From Paulinella micropora (lineage: Eukaryota > Cercozoa > Imbricatea > Euglyphida > Paulinellidae), in NCBI GenBank assembly GCA_019918135.1, contig WBZZ01006900.1, positions 258,501 to 322,500 of the forward strand: a DNA stretch of 64,000 nucleotides. Reading direction: 5' to 3'. Below the pieces are notes generated by a model, which was given only the letters and a program-made list of their open reading frames with translations, was not told the origin of the DNA and did not search any database. Of this stretch, positions 10,644 through 20,938 are shown piece by piece (positions within the stretch are counted from its first letter, which is position 1; each line of letters opens with the position of its first letter). Made by a program: the position numbers and the translations under genes.

Positions 10644-11794
10644 GACGTCAAAGGCGAGCAACGATGGTTGATCCTGTTCCAAGATATGCAGTGGGTGAGG
10701 AGGAGTACCTGGCTCCGGCGGCGGATGGTTCGGGACTGCGGGTGATACCTAAGAAGGGTGAGAAGACGTGCGGGTATGCATTTATGGCTCAGAATGAGAC
10801 GAGGTTCGTTTTTGTGGCACCACCGGAGAGCGAGGCTGAAGGGAACCAAAGCAATTGGACGGTGAACGTGGCCGACTTCTTTACGGTGTTCAACAATGCT
10901 CCCCTGGCGGAGCTGCATTGGTGGAAGTGGTACTACAATCTCCGCATCTCTCCGGACGAATGGGAGCACTGGGCTAGTGGACTGTCGGGGGCTGAACCCT
11001 GTGGCAAAGACACGCCGGTACCCTTGGAATGTGAAGCGTGTAGTGTCACCCAGCCTGCCAAGCCCAAGATGTGCTCTAGATGCAAAATGGTGGCGTACTG
11101 CGATAGAGAGTGCCAGAGAATCGACTACCCAGCCCACAAGGAGTTCTGCAAATGGACGCAGAACGAAGGCAAGGAAGACTGGGCTAAAGTCGTCGAGAGT
11201 GGCCGCGAGCCTCGGGGGTTGGGACCTCATAGTCTGAATGAAACGAGACGAAGAGGGGATGTGGCCTACAGAAGGCTGATGAGGTATTGTACCGTCAGAC
11301 CGGACGTGGGGGAGAGTGCTATGGCGCTACAACCGAGGTACAACGACATCTTGCTGCTGATGGGCCCGCCCAAAGAAGCAAACGAGTATGTACAGGCGAG
11401 CTGGGACATACTGCAAGAGGCGAAGAGGCATGTGACCTCGGAACCGGAACGGGTGTTGCTACGTGCCAAAGAACGTTACTTCCCCTGGGTATATCAACTG
11501 TCTTCGATTGAGGCGGCTACAGAGCAGGCGTTGGCGCAACGACGTGCTGGGCTAAACACATCAGCTACGACAATGGGTCGAAGTGGTGGCACTAGTGATG
11601 TGATTGCAGGACAGGGGGAGTCGGCTTACAGTGAAAGACGAGTTGGACGATGGGAAGAGGAGCGAACGGTCATCGCACTAGAGGGCGGTGGAGGTGATCC
11701 AGTACCCCGGAATGTGATGATGAAAAGAAGCCACCAAACACGCCGCCTACGCAGGTGGTTAGCGACAATGCACAAGATGGTGATGTGGAAATGA
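10619..11794 (+). CDS. Copia-1 ORF with MYND-type zinc finger
   Basis: This 391-codon open frame overlaps the end of gag and the start of the protease frame. Residues 138-177 are a clear MYND finger: CEAC, then CSRC, then YCDREC, then HKEFC, giving the C-x2-C/C-x2-C/C-x3-C/H-x3-C pattern. MYND fingers usually bind proline-rich peptides in cellular regulators. Upstream residues 60-130 are Trp-rich (HWWKWYYNL); downstream is a helical region (ILLLMGPPKEANEYVQASWD). Such a domain is not a standard part of copia Gag-Pol. It may be a captured host domain or a lineage-specific gag extension; the frame is intact, suggesting it mattered. Confidence 0.75.
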   Translation: MSCMAFDLRRQRRATMVDPVPRYAVGEEEYLAPAADGSGLRVIPKKGEKTCGYAFMAQNETRFVFVAPPESEAEGNQSNWTVNVADFFTVFNNAPLAELHWWKWYYNLRISPDEWEHWASGLSGAEPCGKDTPVPLECEACSVTQPAKPKMCSRCKMVAYCDRECQRIDYPAHKEFCKWTQNEGKEDWAKVVESGREPRGLGPHSLNETRRRGDVAYRRLMRYCTVRPDVGESAMALQPRYNDILLLMGPPKEANEYVQASWDILQEAKRHVTSEPERVLLRAKERYFPWVYQLSSIEAATEQALAQRRAGLNTSATTMGRSGGTSDVIAGQGESAYSERRVGRWEEERTVIALEGGGGDPVPRNVMMKRSHQTRRLRRWLATMHKMVMWK

Positions 11795-12282
11795 CCGAGG
11801 AAGGGAGGTCTATGCAAGAAGGAGGGCTGCATCGCGATGGGGGAGGTACCTCTACCTGTGGAGAAGAAGACAAGGGACCTACAGCTCACATGGCTTTTGA
11901 AGATGGAGTAATGGGCGGGCAGGACCTGTATGAAGTCTATCTTGACTGTGGGTCGTCGCGGCACATGGTTCCGATAGAAGACGCCCTAAGCAAGATTGAA
12001 CAGGAGGAGGGGGTGGCAGTGAGAGGGATCTCTGGGCTCATCAAAACTGTGGCGATGGGGGATACGTCGTTTACAGGCATGAATGGAGAAGGTGGGCAGC
12101 TGGAGGTGGAGATGGGGGAGACCTACGTCTTACCTACCCTTGATCGTACGCTATTCTCATCTGGTCGCCTACAGCGAACGGGTTACACAATAGTAATGCA
12201 AGATGACGAATTCTTCGTGATGAGGAAGAAGGTTGTGGTAGAGGCATGCGAAAAAGATTTTGACTGGGAGCTTCGATGCTGA
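11755..12282 (+). pseudogene. Copia-1 aspartic protease
   Basis: Residues 58-71 carry LYEVYLDCGSSRHM, aligned with the copia protease active site in which LDSGAS is usual. The Asp and Gly are kept, but Cys takes the place of Ser/Thr. Downstream patterns (GLIKTVAMGDTSF, TYVLPTLDRTLFSSGRL) match the flap and the region leading to pre-integrase. It would cleave Gag-Pol. It overlaps the MYND frame by 40 nt in another frame, so expression would need frameshifting or the ORFs are separated by mutation. Confidence 0.75.
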
Positions 12283-13205
12283 TACGTGTCAATACCGATT
12301 TCACATGGCGAACCCACCTGGATGGAGGAAAGAGAAGAAGGAATGCTCACCGTTCCCCCAATGCAACACTGCGTTTTGGTCTACCGGCATGAAACCAAGT
12401 ACTACGGTGGACATGAGTGAGATAAATGGCATATTTCACTTCGGGGAGACGATGGCACGTCAGTTCTTGAAGCAAAATGGGCTGACACCGAAGGGAAAGG
12501 CGTCTACCCTGAGGTGTGATTGCTTGGCCTGTTCTACCACTAAGATTACTAAGCACTCGTCATTTGAGGGGGCGTCGCTAACGCTATGTGCAAAGACGGG
12601 AGAGGACTGGAGTGCAGATGGTACCGGTCGTATACCGTTTCCGTTGTACGGCAACACGCCGTATTGCCTGTTGTTTGTGGAGAACGTGTCTGGATACCTG
12701 AAAGGGCATTGGAACCACACGAGAGCATCAGACATTGCTGTCAAGCAGCTGGCTGCTGTGAGGGTGTGGTCGAAGACCCAGACTGGGAACGACATGAAAC
12801 AGTTCCGGACGGACAAAGAGTGGATCTCGAATGCGGTGAAAGATTTCATGAGAAGTGAGGGGTGAGTCCCGGTTACCCGTTCGTGCGGACCCTTATAAGG
12901 ATGCGTATGCTGAGGCAGGGATTCACATTGTTTTCTCATTGGCAGCTACGTTGCTAACCGTGAGGAGTGTGCCTGTCTACTTCTTGCCTCTGGCGGTCGA
13001 CTATGCTATCTTTCTCATCAACATGCAAGCGAGCAGGGGCAAAGATGACGAGGCACGAGATGTTCTACAAGAGGCCAGCTCCACCCTTCTCCATCCTGAA
13101 GCCTTTTGGGTGCTTATGTGTGTACTACAAGGGTGGCAAGAAGGGCCAAGAGAAGGGAGTGCCAGGAGTGTTCATGGGGGTGAGCACAGAGGAGTCAGCC
13201 TATAA
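12283..13205 (+). pseudogene. Copia-1 integrase (frameshifted)
   Basis: The frame 12260-12865 holds the pre-integrase zinc domain (His-rich EINGIFHFG, then CDCLACSTTKITKH) and the start of the DDE core: DWSADGTGRI (first Asp) and QFRTDKEWI (second Asp). The core continues in the frame 12855-13205, where DAYAEAGIHIVF supplies the region of the catalytic Glu. The C-terminal LKPFGCLCVYYKG...GVFMGVSTEESAYKVW lies in a third frame (12967-13260). At least two frameshifts have occurred, so it is inactive. Confidence 0.8.
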
Positions 13206-13208
13206 GGT

Positions 13209-14010
13209 GTGGAGACGACGGCGGACATGGTCGTCAGGGACTCTACTGTACATGGCTGGTCTACTCTCTACCCACGGGGCAAGATGGCATCGTCACTGCA
13301 ACACAGCTTCCAAACTGCCAACCCAGTTCGAGAGAAGGGGGCCAAAAAGGGCGAAAAACCCGGTGCATTTTTTACTGCAAGTGAACAGCGACTGTTAGAA
13401 AAATTGCTGGAAGTGGTAACTGGTGAAGATAAAAATGATACCGGGGAAGAGGGGTGCATAGTGGAAGACGTGGCGGACGGACCGGAAGTGTTTTCTGCAC
13501 GTGATGGTGTTCCAACTGACGAAGCTGGGGTTGTGGAGCTGGTGGTCGTTGGGGACGAGAGGTCGAGTGGTGGTCGTGCCAGAAAGGTGGGAGCAGGGGC
13601 TACTGATGGGAATGTCGGAAGGGCAGCTGCTGGTGCACCTTTGCCTCGTTCAGGAGCGTTGCAGGGTCGTGCTGGAGCGGACCAGAAGAGAGATGCAAGG
13701 GGGGTGCCAGTGGTGTGGACAGGTAACATCATTGACACATCCAACATAGTTGCAGGGGTGAGGAGCAGGAAGCCAACGAAGCCAACTAACTTCCGTTCTG
13801 GTGCATACTTGGTGACGGTCCCGATTCCTCATCGAGAGGCTACTGCCTCAGGCAAATTTAACGACTCAAGGTTCAAGGACATCGACAAGCACCTCAGGTT
13901 GGGTGCTATCGTGGAGCGTCATGTGTCAGAGAAGCCTCCGGGGCAACCACTGGTCCCAACAAGGTTTGTCGACTTTGAAAAGCAGAGAGACGGTCGATGG
14001 TCCGGTAGTG
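13209..14010 (+). pseudogene. Copia-1 integrase-RT linker
   Basis: An open frame rich in Gly, Ala and acidic residues, with VAGVRSRKPTKPTNF near its end, as seen just before RT in many copia elements. The frame 13209-14069 then must shift near 14.0 kb into the RT frame. Confidence 0.6.
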
Positions 14011-15393
14011 GATACAAAGTCAAGGATTGCTGGCATTGGTTTCCGACAACCGGCGTGGCAGTACGATAGAGTGGATCTACCGACGTGTAGAGTTGAGTTG
14101 GTGTGGTCTACGTGTGCTCTTGCGGTATTGCAGGACCTTGGTATATTTGGAATGGACGAGGAAAGTGCGTTCCCGCAGGTAAAGCTGCGGGTACCGGTGT
14201 GGCTGCAACCTCCGGCTGGATACGCGCCACCTAATGTGGTATGGGAAGCTCTTGGGGGGGTCAACGGTTTGAAGCCCTCTGGCCACATTTATTGGAACGA
14301 CCGAGTGGTTCCGACTCAGAAGAAGATGGGCTTCGTGCAAAGCATCCTGGAGCCGGTCATGTTCGGAAGGATTGATCCTGAGACGAAGAAGACTGAAGTA
14401 TTGACGTACCATGTCGATGATAACATTAATGCTGCAGCGTCTAAGGCAAGCCGAAAGGAGTATGTGGAGAAGCTCAACGAGGAGTGGGGGAACGTGAAGG
14501 ATCTAGGCCCGGTCAAACAGTTCCTCTCGCTTGAGTTTGAGGTTAGTAGGAAGGGTGGAGAATACACCATATCTATCTACCAACGCGAGTATACGGAGAC
14601 GTTGATGGCAAGGTTCAAGAGGAGCGACGGGCGTCCATGGGTGCCGGCCAAGACGCCGTGGTTGCCGGAGGGATCGAAGATGGTGCCGGCGCTGGGGGAG
14701 TACTCGCCACAGGAGATTGTAGGGAGTTACATCTACTTGAAAGCGAGTTGCCCGGAGTCGGTTCTTCCGTTGAGTTACCTGGCTGAGCATCAGTCCGACA
14801 GGAGCAAGTTCGATTATCGAGCGGCGGAGCAGCTATTGCGCTATTTCCTGTTCGTCAAGAACAGGGGTGTTAAGTTCTCGTCGAATGGCAACCGTACGCC
14901 GGAGGCGGACTCAGATTCGTCCTTAGGAAATGGAAGTCGCATGTACTCGCGAACAGGGGGTGTGGTGTTCCTGGCGGATGGGCCTGTGATGGTGAGGGCT
15001 TCCAATCAGAAGCATTTGGCCACAGGCACGCAAGAGAGTGAAACTTATGCGGCTTCGGAGGTGTTGCGTGATCTTGAGTCGGTGCGTAATATGATTCGGG
15101 CTCTGCCTTGGTCTGATGAAAACCCATTGAAAGACGAGTTGATGGCGACGTCGACTCTCAATGTCGACAGTCAGGCTACGGTGTGTACTGCGCCGGAATC
15201 GGTGTTTGGTAAGAAGCTGTGTCATATTGCTCTGAGGCATTACCATTTGACTGAGGCGATGAGGAAGGGGGAGGTTGTGATGCGTTGGGTCCCGTCAGCA
15301 GACAATCGCGCCGATGTTCTCTCAAAGAAAATCGCTAGCCCCTCCTTGTTCAAGAAGGGGGCAGACAGACTGTCTGGACATCAGTCCAAGTAA
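14011..15393 (+). CDS. Copia-1 reverse transcriptase and RNase H
   Basis: One long frame (open from 13903) carries RT and RNase H to the end of pol. RT motifs: LGIFGMDEESAFPQVKL (first catalytic Asp), LQPPAGYAPP, GLKPSGHIYWN, and VLTYHVDDNIN (YHVDD). RNase H motifs: EADSDSSLGNG, GTQESETYAASE, NVDSQATV, HIALRHYHLTEAM, and SADNRADVLSKK. All catalytic acidic residues appear present. This is the best-kept part of Copia-1. It ends 131 bp before the 3' LTR, leaving a short 3' leader with the purine tract. Confidence 0.9.
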   Translation, partial: DTKSRIAGIGFRQPAWQYDRVDLPTCRVELVWSTCALAVLQDLGIFGMDEESAFPQVKLRVPVWLQPPAGYAPPNVVWEALGGVNGLKPSGHIYWNDRVVPTQKKMGFVQSILEPVMFGRIDPETKKTEVLTYHVDDNINAAASKASRKEYVEKLNEEWGNVKDLGPVKQFLSLEFEVSRKGGEYTISIYQREYTETLMARFKRSDGRPWVPAKTPWLPEGSKMVPALGEYSPQEIVGSYIYLKASCPESVLPLSYLAEHQSDRSKFDYRAAEQLLRYFLFVKNRGVKFSSNGNRTPEADSDSSLGNGSRMYSRTGGVVFLADGPVMVRASNQKHLATGTQESETYAASEVLRDLESVRNMIRALPWSDENPLKDELMATSTLNVDSQATVCTAPESVFGKKLCHIALRHYHLTEAMRKGEVVMRWVPSADNRADVLSKKIASPSLFKKGADRLSGHQSK

Positions 15394-15515
15394 GCATTAC
15401 TGAGGATGCTTATGCCTTTGCTCATTAGAGGTGTCCTATGACTCTAGTGATAAGGTTAGAATATATTTGTGACTTCTACCTCACTAGTGACTTTATTGGT
15501 AACTACCTCTGAAAT

Positions 15516-15524
15516 TAGGGGGAG
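15516..15524 (+). promoter_or_regulatory. Polypurine tract
   Basis: TAGGGGGAG directly abuts the 3' LTR start at 15525. It would prime plus-strand DNA synthesis. Confidence 0.8.
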
Positions 15525-15817
15525 CTTTACATGACAATAACGGTTAGAATAATTTCTGACAGCAGTTACTCGTGATATGACAGTTGCGTCATTTATTATA
15601 TGTCGATAGGACTGATTTACCTATTATTTACGACTGACCTAATTAATGAATTTGGCATTGTCAGCCAGTCACATGTTATGGTTTTGCCGCCTTCAGTTTG
15701 GCGGTAATAATTTTACTAAGTAAATCCCTCACAATCTGTTCAACTGCGAACTACCAAAGTGTCCCGGTCTTCAACCCGGCCTCTGTCAACTAAGCTACCG
15801 GATTTATTAATGCATTG
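15525..15817 (+). repeat. Copia-1 3' LTR
   Basis: Second 293-bp copy; about 97% identical to the 5' copy by my alignment (8 substitutions, no indels), followed directly by the target duplicate AGCTA. Confidence 0.9.
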
Positions 15818-15822
15818 AGCTA

Positions 15823-16124
15823 CAGCCATCTTCGAGCCTCTCCCCCCCCCTTCTCATTCTTCCAACCAGTCCAGTGGCCAAGGCATCCTCAAGCAACAAC
15901 AACGCAGTGCAAACAATACCCGTGGTGGTGGACAAGCTAGACAGCAGAACCAGAGGTCGAAGAAGGTGTGCTTCAACTGGGCAGACGGCCGCGACTGTAG
16001 CTATAAGGAGGATTGCCGCTTCCTCCACCAATGCCCAGTCTGCCCTGATAACAAAGATCACAAACGAGTGGACTACCCGGACAATGGCAACGAGAAGTGG
16101 GGAAAGCGTAAGGCAAACAAGTGA
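15823..16124 (+). pseudogene. Ngaro gag, part 3 with CCCH zinc finger
   Basis: Past the copia insert the gag frame resumes in a Gln-rich stretch (GQGILKQQQRSANN) and reaches a CCCH finger: VCFNWADGRDCSYKEDCRFLH, i.e. C-x8-C-x5-C-x3-H, then CPVCPDNKDH, with stop TGA at 16122-16124. A C-terminal finger of this CCCH form is typical of DIRS/Ngaro gag proteins and ties the two sides of the copia insertion to one gene. The frame is not marked by an ATG here because it is the tail of an interrupted ORF. Confidence 0.75.
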
Positions 16125-16540
16125 TGGGGCCCTGGGAGTGAAAGCTCCGTAGCGGAGCAAGTAGCTCTCAGGGTCGGCTTACATCAGCCGGAGGTCTCCT
16201 CAGGTGAGACTTCCTCTTCCACTGCTCTCTCCCTTTCTGACTCAACTCGCATGACGTGGGATCCAGGTGGGCGCAAGCACGCGACCAAGGTCAAAGTTGC
16301 TAAAGGAGGCAACCTTTCTTTCAGCAAGCTTCCCACTAACTTCGACTCCTTACCTTCTCATACTGTAGCCTTGGTGCCACCTGCTAATATAACTGGGCCC
16401 ACCGGCTCCACTTTTTTACCTATCTCCCCTTTGTTGGGTACTTGTCCTGTCTCTTCTCCTACTTCTTCTTCTATCTCTCCTTGTTCGTTTTTGTCTTTCT
16501 CTTCCTGTCCTTCTATCAGCTTTGCAACCAGCCAGCATTG
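16125..16540 (+). other. Start region of Ngaro ORF2
   Basis: A frame opening at ATG 16251 (MTWDPGGRKHATKVKVAKGG) runs into the CAA repeat. It is probably the N-terminus of the RT ORF, now out of register with it because of repeat-length changes. Confidence 0.4.
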
Positions 16541-16547
16541 GAAACTC

Positions 16548-16666
16548 CAACAACAACAGCAACGTCATCAACAAACACAACAAACACAACAACGACAACA
16601 ACAACAACAACAACGACGACAACAACAACAACAACAGCAGCAGCAACAATAACAACAACAGCAACT

Positions 16667-16715
<49 letters not shown>

Positions 16716-16820
16716 CGGCAACAACAACTACAACTACAACAACAACAACTACAACAACAACAACTACAACAACTACAACAACAACAACAACAACAACAAC
16801 ATCAACAACATCAACAACAT

Positions 16821-16852
<32 letters not shown>

Positions 16853-16916
16853 ACAACAACAACTACAACAACTACAACAACCACAACAACCACAACAACC
16901 ACAACAACCACAACAT

Positions 16917-16947
<31 letters not shown>

Positions 16948-17005
16948 ATCAACAACGTCAACAACAACATCAACTACAACAACAACAACTTCAACCTGAA
17001 CAACC
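16548..17005 (+). repeat. (CAA)n/(CAACTA)n trinucleotide repeat in ORF2
   Basis: About 450 bp of CAA repeats with CTA, GAC and ATC variants. Poly-Gln, poly-Asn and poly-Thr can be read from the three plus frames. It lies between the ORF2 start and the RT domain. Long ORFs on both strands here are repeat artefacts. Confidence 0.9.
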
Positions 17006-17105
17006 TCATTAACATCTACAGTTTCAACAACAGCTACAGCAACACATCCAGCCTTCATCTTCTCTGTCTTCCTCTCCTTGTGTTGCTCCTTCTAGTAGTT
17101 TCCCC

Positions 17106-19451
17106 TTGGCGGGTTCCAGTTCTTCTTCTGCTCAGCAGCCTCTGGTGCTATGTAATGAACAGAGTGGCTTGCAAGGCAATGTGGTCCCTTCAAGCCTCTT
17201 TGCTTCTCCCTCTCTCACTTCTGCTTCCTTTTTCGTCCCTTTCCCTAGGTGGATTTGGGAAATTGCCAAGACTGAGGCTGAGAAAGAGATGGGCGCTTTG
17301 GTTCGCTCTCTTCCCCCGTCCAAGGTCTCTTCTTTGTCGTTCAGTGTTGGGATTTCAGTCTTCCCCTCTGTGCCTTCTGAACTGTTGACAGCTGGGATCG
17401 TGTCCGTTGATTCCCTCTCTTCTCTGTTGTCAGAGTTGGAGAGTGGAAACACCTGGTGGCATGACTTTCCCTTTTGGTCTTTCATCCTTCCTGCCTCTCC
17501 CTCTTTTTCTCTTTCCTCTCTTTTACCTAGGCTACGGCAGGCCAGAGTAGTTGCGTTGATAGGGTTTCACGGCAAGGTGGAACTTTTGTGTTTCGAACCT
17601 CACACCATGCATGTTTGGTTCGTTCGTGACTCTTCTCGCGGCTTGCAGGTGGGGGGTATAGCTCTGGTAGACTTTAGGTTTCAGAGGGGGAGAGGTAGGA
17701 ATATCCATTTCTTTGGTTGCAATGAGGGTGACAAGATGTTTCAGCCGGGCAAACGTGAGGTTTTGCCGGTTTGGAATGGTGTTATTAAACCACATAAATC
17801 TGTCTTCAAAGTAGACAATATCGTGGGCCTTGCTAAGCTTTGCTTGCTGGAAGCAGAGGTCGTTTGGCTTGAGGGGTTCCTTACGGGCACTGACACCCAC
17901 TATAGAGGCACAAGAGAATTCTTACGCGATTATTCTCTTGCTCGTGCCCTCTCGGAGGAAGACAACCGTCAGATCTAATATGACGCCAACATGAAAGCAG
18001 TTGAGAAAGGCTTCATGGCGGGCCCGTTCACGAGGCCTCCCTTTCCGAACAATGCTTGCAGTCATCAAGCCATAGTCACGCGTGAGCATGCCATCCCGAA
18101 AGATAAGTGGCATCCTGAGAACGGAGAAAGGAGGTTAATCAATGACCTTTCCTTTCCCCGTTTTCTCTCCTTCAATCAGCTTTGCCCGAGAACGGATGAT
18201 GGGGTAGAGTATTATACGCACGACATGCAGATGGCTAGGAGCATCCAAGCCGGTCCCGGTTGTGTCGTCTTTGGGGCAGATGTCAAGTCTGCTTACAACC
18301 AGACCCCGTTGCTGCCTTCGCTCTTCTGGCAACAGGTTTCTTCGTGCAGAGACCCCGTCACCGGCGACCTTGTGTACTTCGTTCTTCTTGTGCCCGGGTT
18401 TTGGGGCGTAAATGCCGCCGACGGCTGGAATCGTTATGCTAGAGCCCTCGAATCCATCTTTCTCTACAAGTCTATCCCAATGAAGCTTTATGTCGATAAC
18501 AGTGACGTCGTCTGCGCTTCCGGGAAGGAAGCCAGGGCGCTCAGGTTGAAATTCGATAGCCTCTCTAAGTTTCTGGGGATTCCGTGGCACGATGAATTTA
18601 TTGGCCAGTCCTTTCGCGCCTTCGGTTGGCACAAGGACACTCGCAAGGGCTTTTGGTTCGTAGGGCTGCCCTCTGACAAGCGCAAGATCGTTCTGGACGC
18701 CTTGGACAAAATCGCCGGTGGCGGTTTCTACTCTGTCGAGTCTTTCGAGCGGCTCCTGGGCCTTTTGTGCTTTGTCTCCCATATGCTCTTTTTTCTTCGA
18801 CCAGCGGCTGGAAATATGCGTATAGCTTTCAACACCATGTCGACATCGCGTAGCAAAGGTGGCCGTTTTAGTTCTAGAGCTTGCCACGCTGCGAGGTGGG
18901 CACGCAGCCTTCTCCTTGACTCCAGCTTCCGTCTCCCGCTGTCGGACTTCCTTAAGACGGGACTTTATGACAAGGACTCGATGATTTGGGTCGACGACCC
19001 CGCCAAGTGCACTCTTTGGTCCGATGCGAACTTTTGCTAGGTGGAGGGTTCGCAGTCGGGGAGGGGTGCCATTGCCATGGCCCCCTTTCGTTCCAAAGGT
19101 CTTTTCTCTTCTCGCTGTTGGTCCGTTGAAGAGTTAGTCCTTCTGCGCTCTGAGTCTCTAGTCGACTCGTCTCCGATGCGTGAGTTATTCAGTGCTTACG
19201 TTGCAGCTTTTGAGTTTGCGGTCGCACTGGGTTACAGAAAGTTTCATATTGTCTTGGAGTGCCCCGGCCGCTCACTGTCTGAGCTCGTGCTACTCGTCTC
19301 GGACAAACAGTCAGAGTCTCATTGACTCTTGGACTTCCAAGCTTTCTCTTCTTGGCGTTTCTCTCACTGCCTCTCAAGAGCCGCGTAAACGCATTCACAT
19401 TGTCGATTTGTTGGCCCGTGCTCAGATGGCCCAAGCGACCGAGGCAAGTTG
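17106..19451 (+). pseudogene. Ngaro reverse transcriptase-RNase H
   Basis: The frame 17106-19325 is open except for TAA at 17976-17978 and TAG at 19038-19040. RT motifs: RRLINDLSFPRFLSFN, VVFGADVKSAYNQTP (first Asp), LLVPGFWGVNAAD, and MKLYVDNSDVV, where the second catalytic Asp of YVDD is Asn. The RNase H half starts LWSDANFC and continues RCWSVEEL and SSPMRELFSAYVAAFEFA; the end, HIVDLLARAQMAQA, lies in another frame (19180-19452). About 290 residues of N-terminal extension precede RT. Two nonsense codons, a frameshift and YVDN all indicate inactivity. Confidence 0.85.
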
Positions 19452-19519
19452 AACCCGTCCGGGCCTTCTTTGCGACCTCTTCAGCAGTAACGGCAGTACC
19501 TTGGCTCGTCACCTCTGCG

Positions 19520-20508
19520 ATGGAAGTCATGGCGTGTTCTGTCTCTTATAGCACCAGTGCCGCCTACAGCTGAGCCATCCGCAAGTTGCGTTTTTTCTGC
19601 TCCGCCTACTCAACGGAGCACTGGTGTCCGGTTTGGTGGCAACCCGACCCTGTACTCCTCGTTCTCTTTCTTGTTTGGTTGAACCGGTTCATGTCGGTAT
19701 CCACCTGTAAGGTTTATATGTATGCAATCCGAGACTTCTGCCTCTGGTTGAGCCTAGATGACCCCACCGACAACCACTTCGTGGAGATGGCGTGGCGAGG
19801 CATCAAGCGCAGTAAGCGCACCAAGCTCGACAACCGTCTCACCTTAGAGCTGCCGATGTTAGAAGCTATGGCGAGCTACACTCTAGGGGCAGTCAAGGAT
19901 CGCAATATCGCCAAGTCCACTCGTCATCTATGGGCCACGGTCGTCACTGCGGCAGTCTGGGGCTTCTTTGGACTCTTTCGTGTAGGCGAGTTAGTAGCTT
20001 CTGGATCGCTCGCAACGTGCTGGTTCCTTGTCAACTCCTTTGTTCAAATGCGCCTTGTTGACGACATGAGTCTCATAATGGTTACCCTGGATGGCGCAAA
20101 GCAAGACCCATTTCGCCGCGGTTGTGATGTTGGCCTTGCGGAACAAGAGAACCCGCTCGTCCCCACGCGCGGAAGAAGATCTTCGAGTCAAGTCGCGATG
20201 CTTTCAAGCTCCTTGGCGGGAACTATCCTTACTTCCGTCTTTCTGACAATTCCCCGCTCGATCGCGCCACGTTTGTCAGCACAGCTCGGGAGCTTCTGCA
20301 GAAGGCTGGAGTAGCGACTGGTGGTCGGTTCAACGGGATCTCGCTTCGTTGTGGTGGTGCAGCTCGTCTCTTCTCGCTCGGTGCTTCGGATTCATCGATC
20401 ATGCGTGCGGGTCGGTGGTCTTCGTCTTGCTTTCATCTTTACGTGGGCGCAAGGATGGCCGAGCTTGTTGCTGAACAGAAAGCTATGGGGGGAGGTGCAA
20501 ATCTCTAG
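19520..20508 (+). pseudogene. Ngaro tyrosine recombinase
   Basis: This domain joins element DNA to the target. The frame starts about ATG 19520, is cut by TGA at 19571-19573, then runs to a frameshift near 20.16 kb, and the last part (20170-20508, stop TAG) is in another frame. Catalytic landmarks: WGFFGLFRVGEL (first Arg), LDGAKQDPFRRG (Lys), FNGISLRCGGAA (the H-x-x-R box, but with Ile where His is expected), MRAGRWSS (Trp/His), and FHLYVGA (nucleophile Tyr). The lesions and the lost His mean it is dead. Confidence 0.85.
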
Positions 20509-20522
20509 GCTCAAATGTTGGA

Positions 20523-20752
20523 GGTTTTTGTAATGTTCGGTTTCAGTACTTAAGTTTTTAGGTGCGGCTGTCTGTGTTCCGAGTGAACATCAGAGCCGTC
20601 AACTTTTAGTGTTTTGTACACTTGAGTCCTGAAATATTTGAGCCTAGCCCCTTTTCCCTCCACACTACTCCGACGAGTTCGGAAGGTTAGGCCAATAAAG
20701 CTTTTCTGTTCTCTTACTTAGTAAATTCGAAACTACGATACGGAAACTTTAA
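20523..20752 (+). repeat. Ngaro split repeat B1
   Basis: 230 bp matching 21349-21578 with scattered substitutions. It ends ACTTTAA, where it overlaps the first bases of A2 (TAA). Confidence 0.9.
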
Positions 20753-20918
20753 TTACTGGTTTGCTCCGGGCTTCGCCCGGAGTTAACCGCCGTTAAAGTT
20801 CCGAGGAGATGTTTCGCTTTTACGGTAGTCCGGTCGGCGCGGCGTAGCCGTGCCGGCGGAGCCGGCGCGTGTTTGATCCGGCGTCTGGTTAGGCCTAGGT
20901 TGGAAAGTTGGGAAGATC
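20750..20918 (+). repeat. Ngaro split repeat A2
   Basis: 169-bp copy of A1 (7134-7302), directly adjoining B1. The B1-A2 order at the right end is what allows a circular junction to be re-formed. Confidence 0.9.
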
Positions 20919-20938
20919 GAAAGATCTTCCCAACTTTC
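20903..20938 (+). other. Perfect hairpin at the A2 edge
   Basis: GAAAGTTGGGAAGATC and its exact reverse complement are separated by GAAA: a 16-bp stem with a tetraloop. The left arm is the last 16 bases of A2. It is absent at A1, so it belongs to the internal side of the right repeat block. Confidence 0.85.

Larger units (their letters stand above)
9210..15822 (+). mobile_element. Copia-1, complete Ty1/copia element with TSD
   Basis: Two 293-bp LTRs (9215-9507 and 15525-15817) enclose gag, MYND ORF, protease, integrase, RT and RNase H in copia order on the plus strand. The exact repeat edges are flanked by AGCTA at 9210-9214 and 15818-15822, a perfect 5-bp target duplication. I count 8 differences between the LTRs (about 97% identity), so insertion is not very recent, and frameshifts have accumulated in gag and integrase. 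The insertion site is the gag of the Ngaro element. Confidence 0.93.

Noticed and set aside
16516-17388. Long Asn-, Thr- and Val-rich ORFs on both strands
   Set aside because: They are readings of the CAA repeat; no non-repeat domain shares their frame for long.
17976-19573. Alternative genetic code (stop codon reassignment)
   Set aside because: All three stop codons interrupt the Ngaro genes, and the YIPF gene ends at TAA exactly at the family's usual C-terminus.
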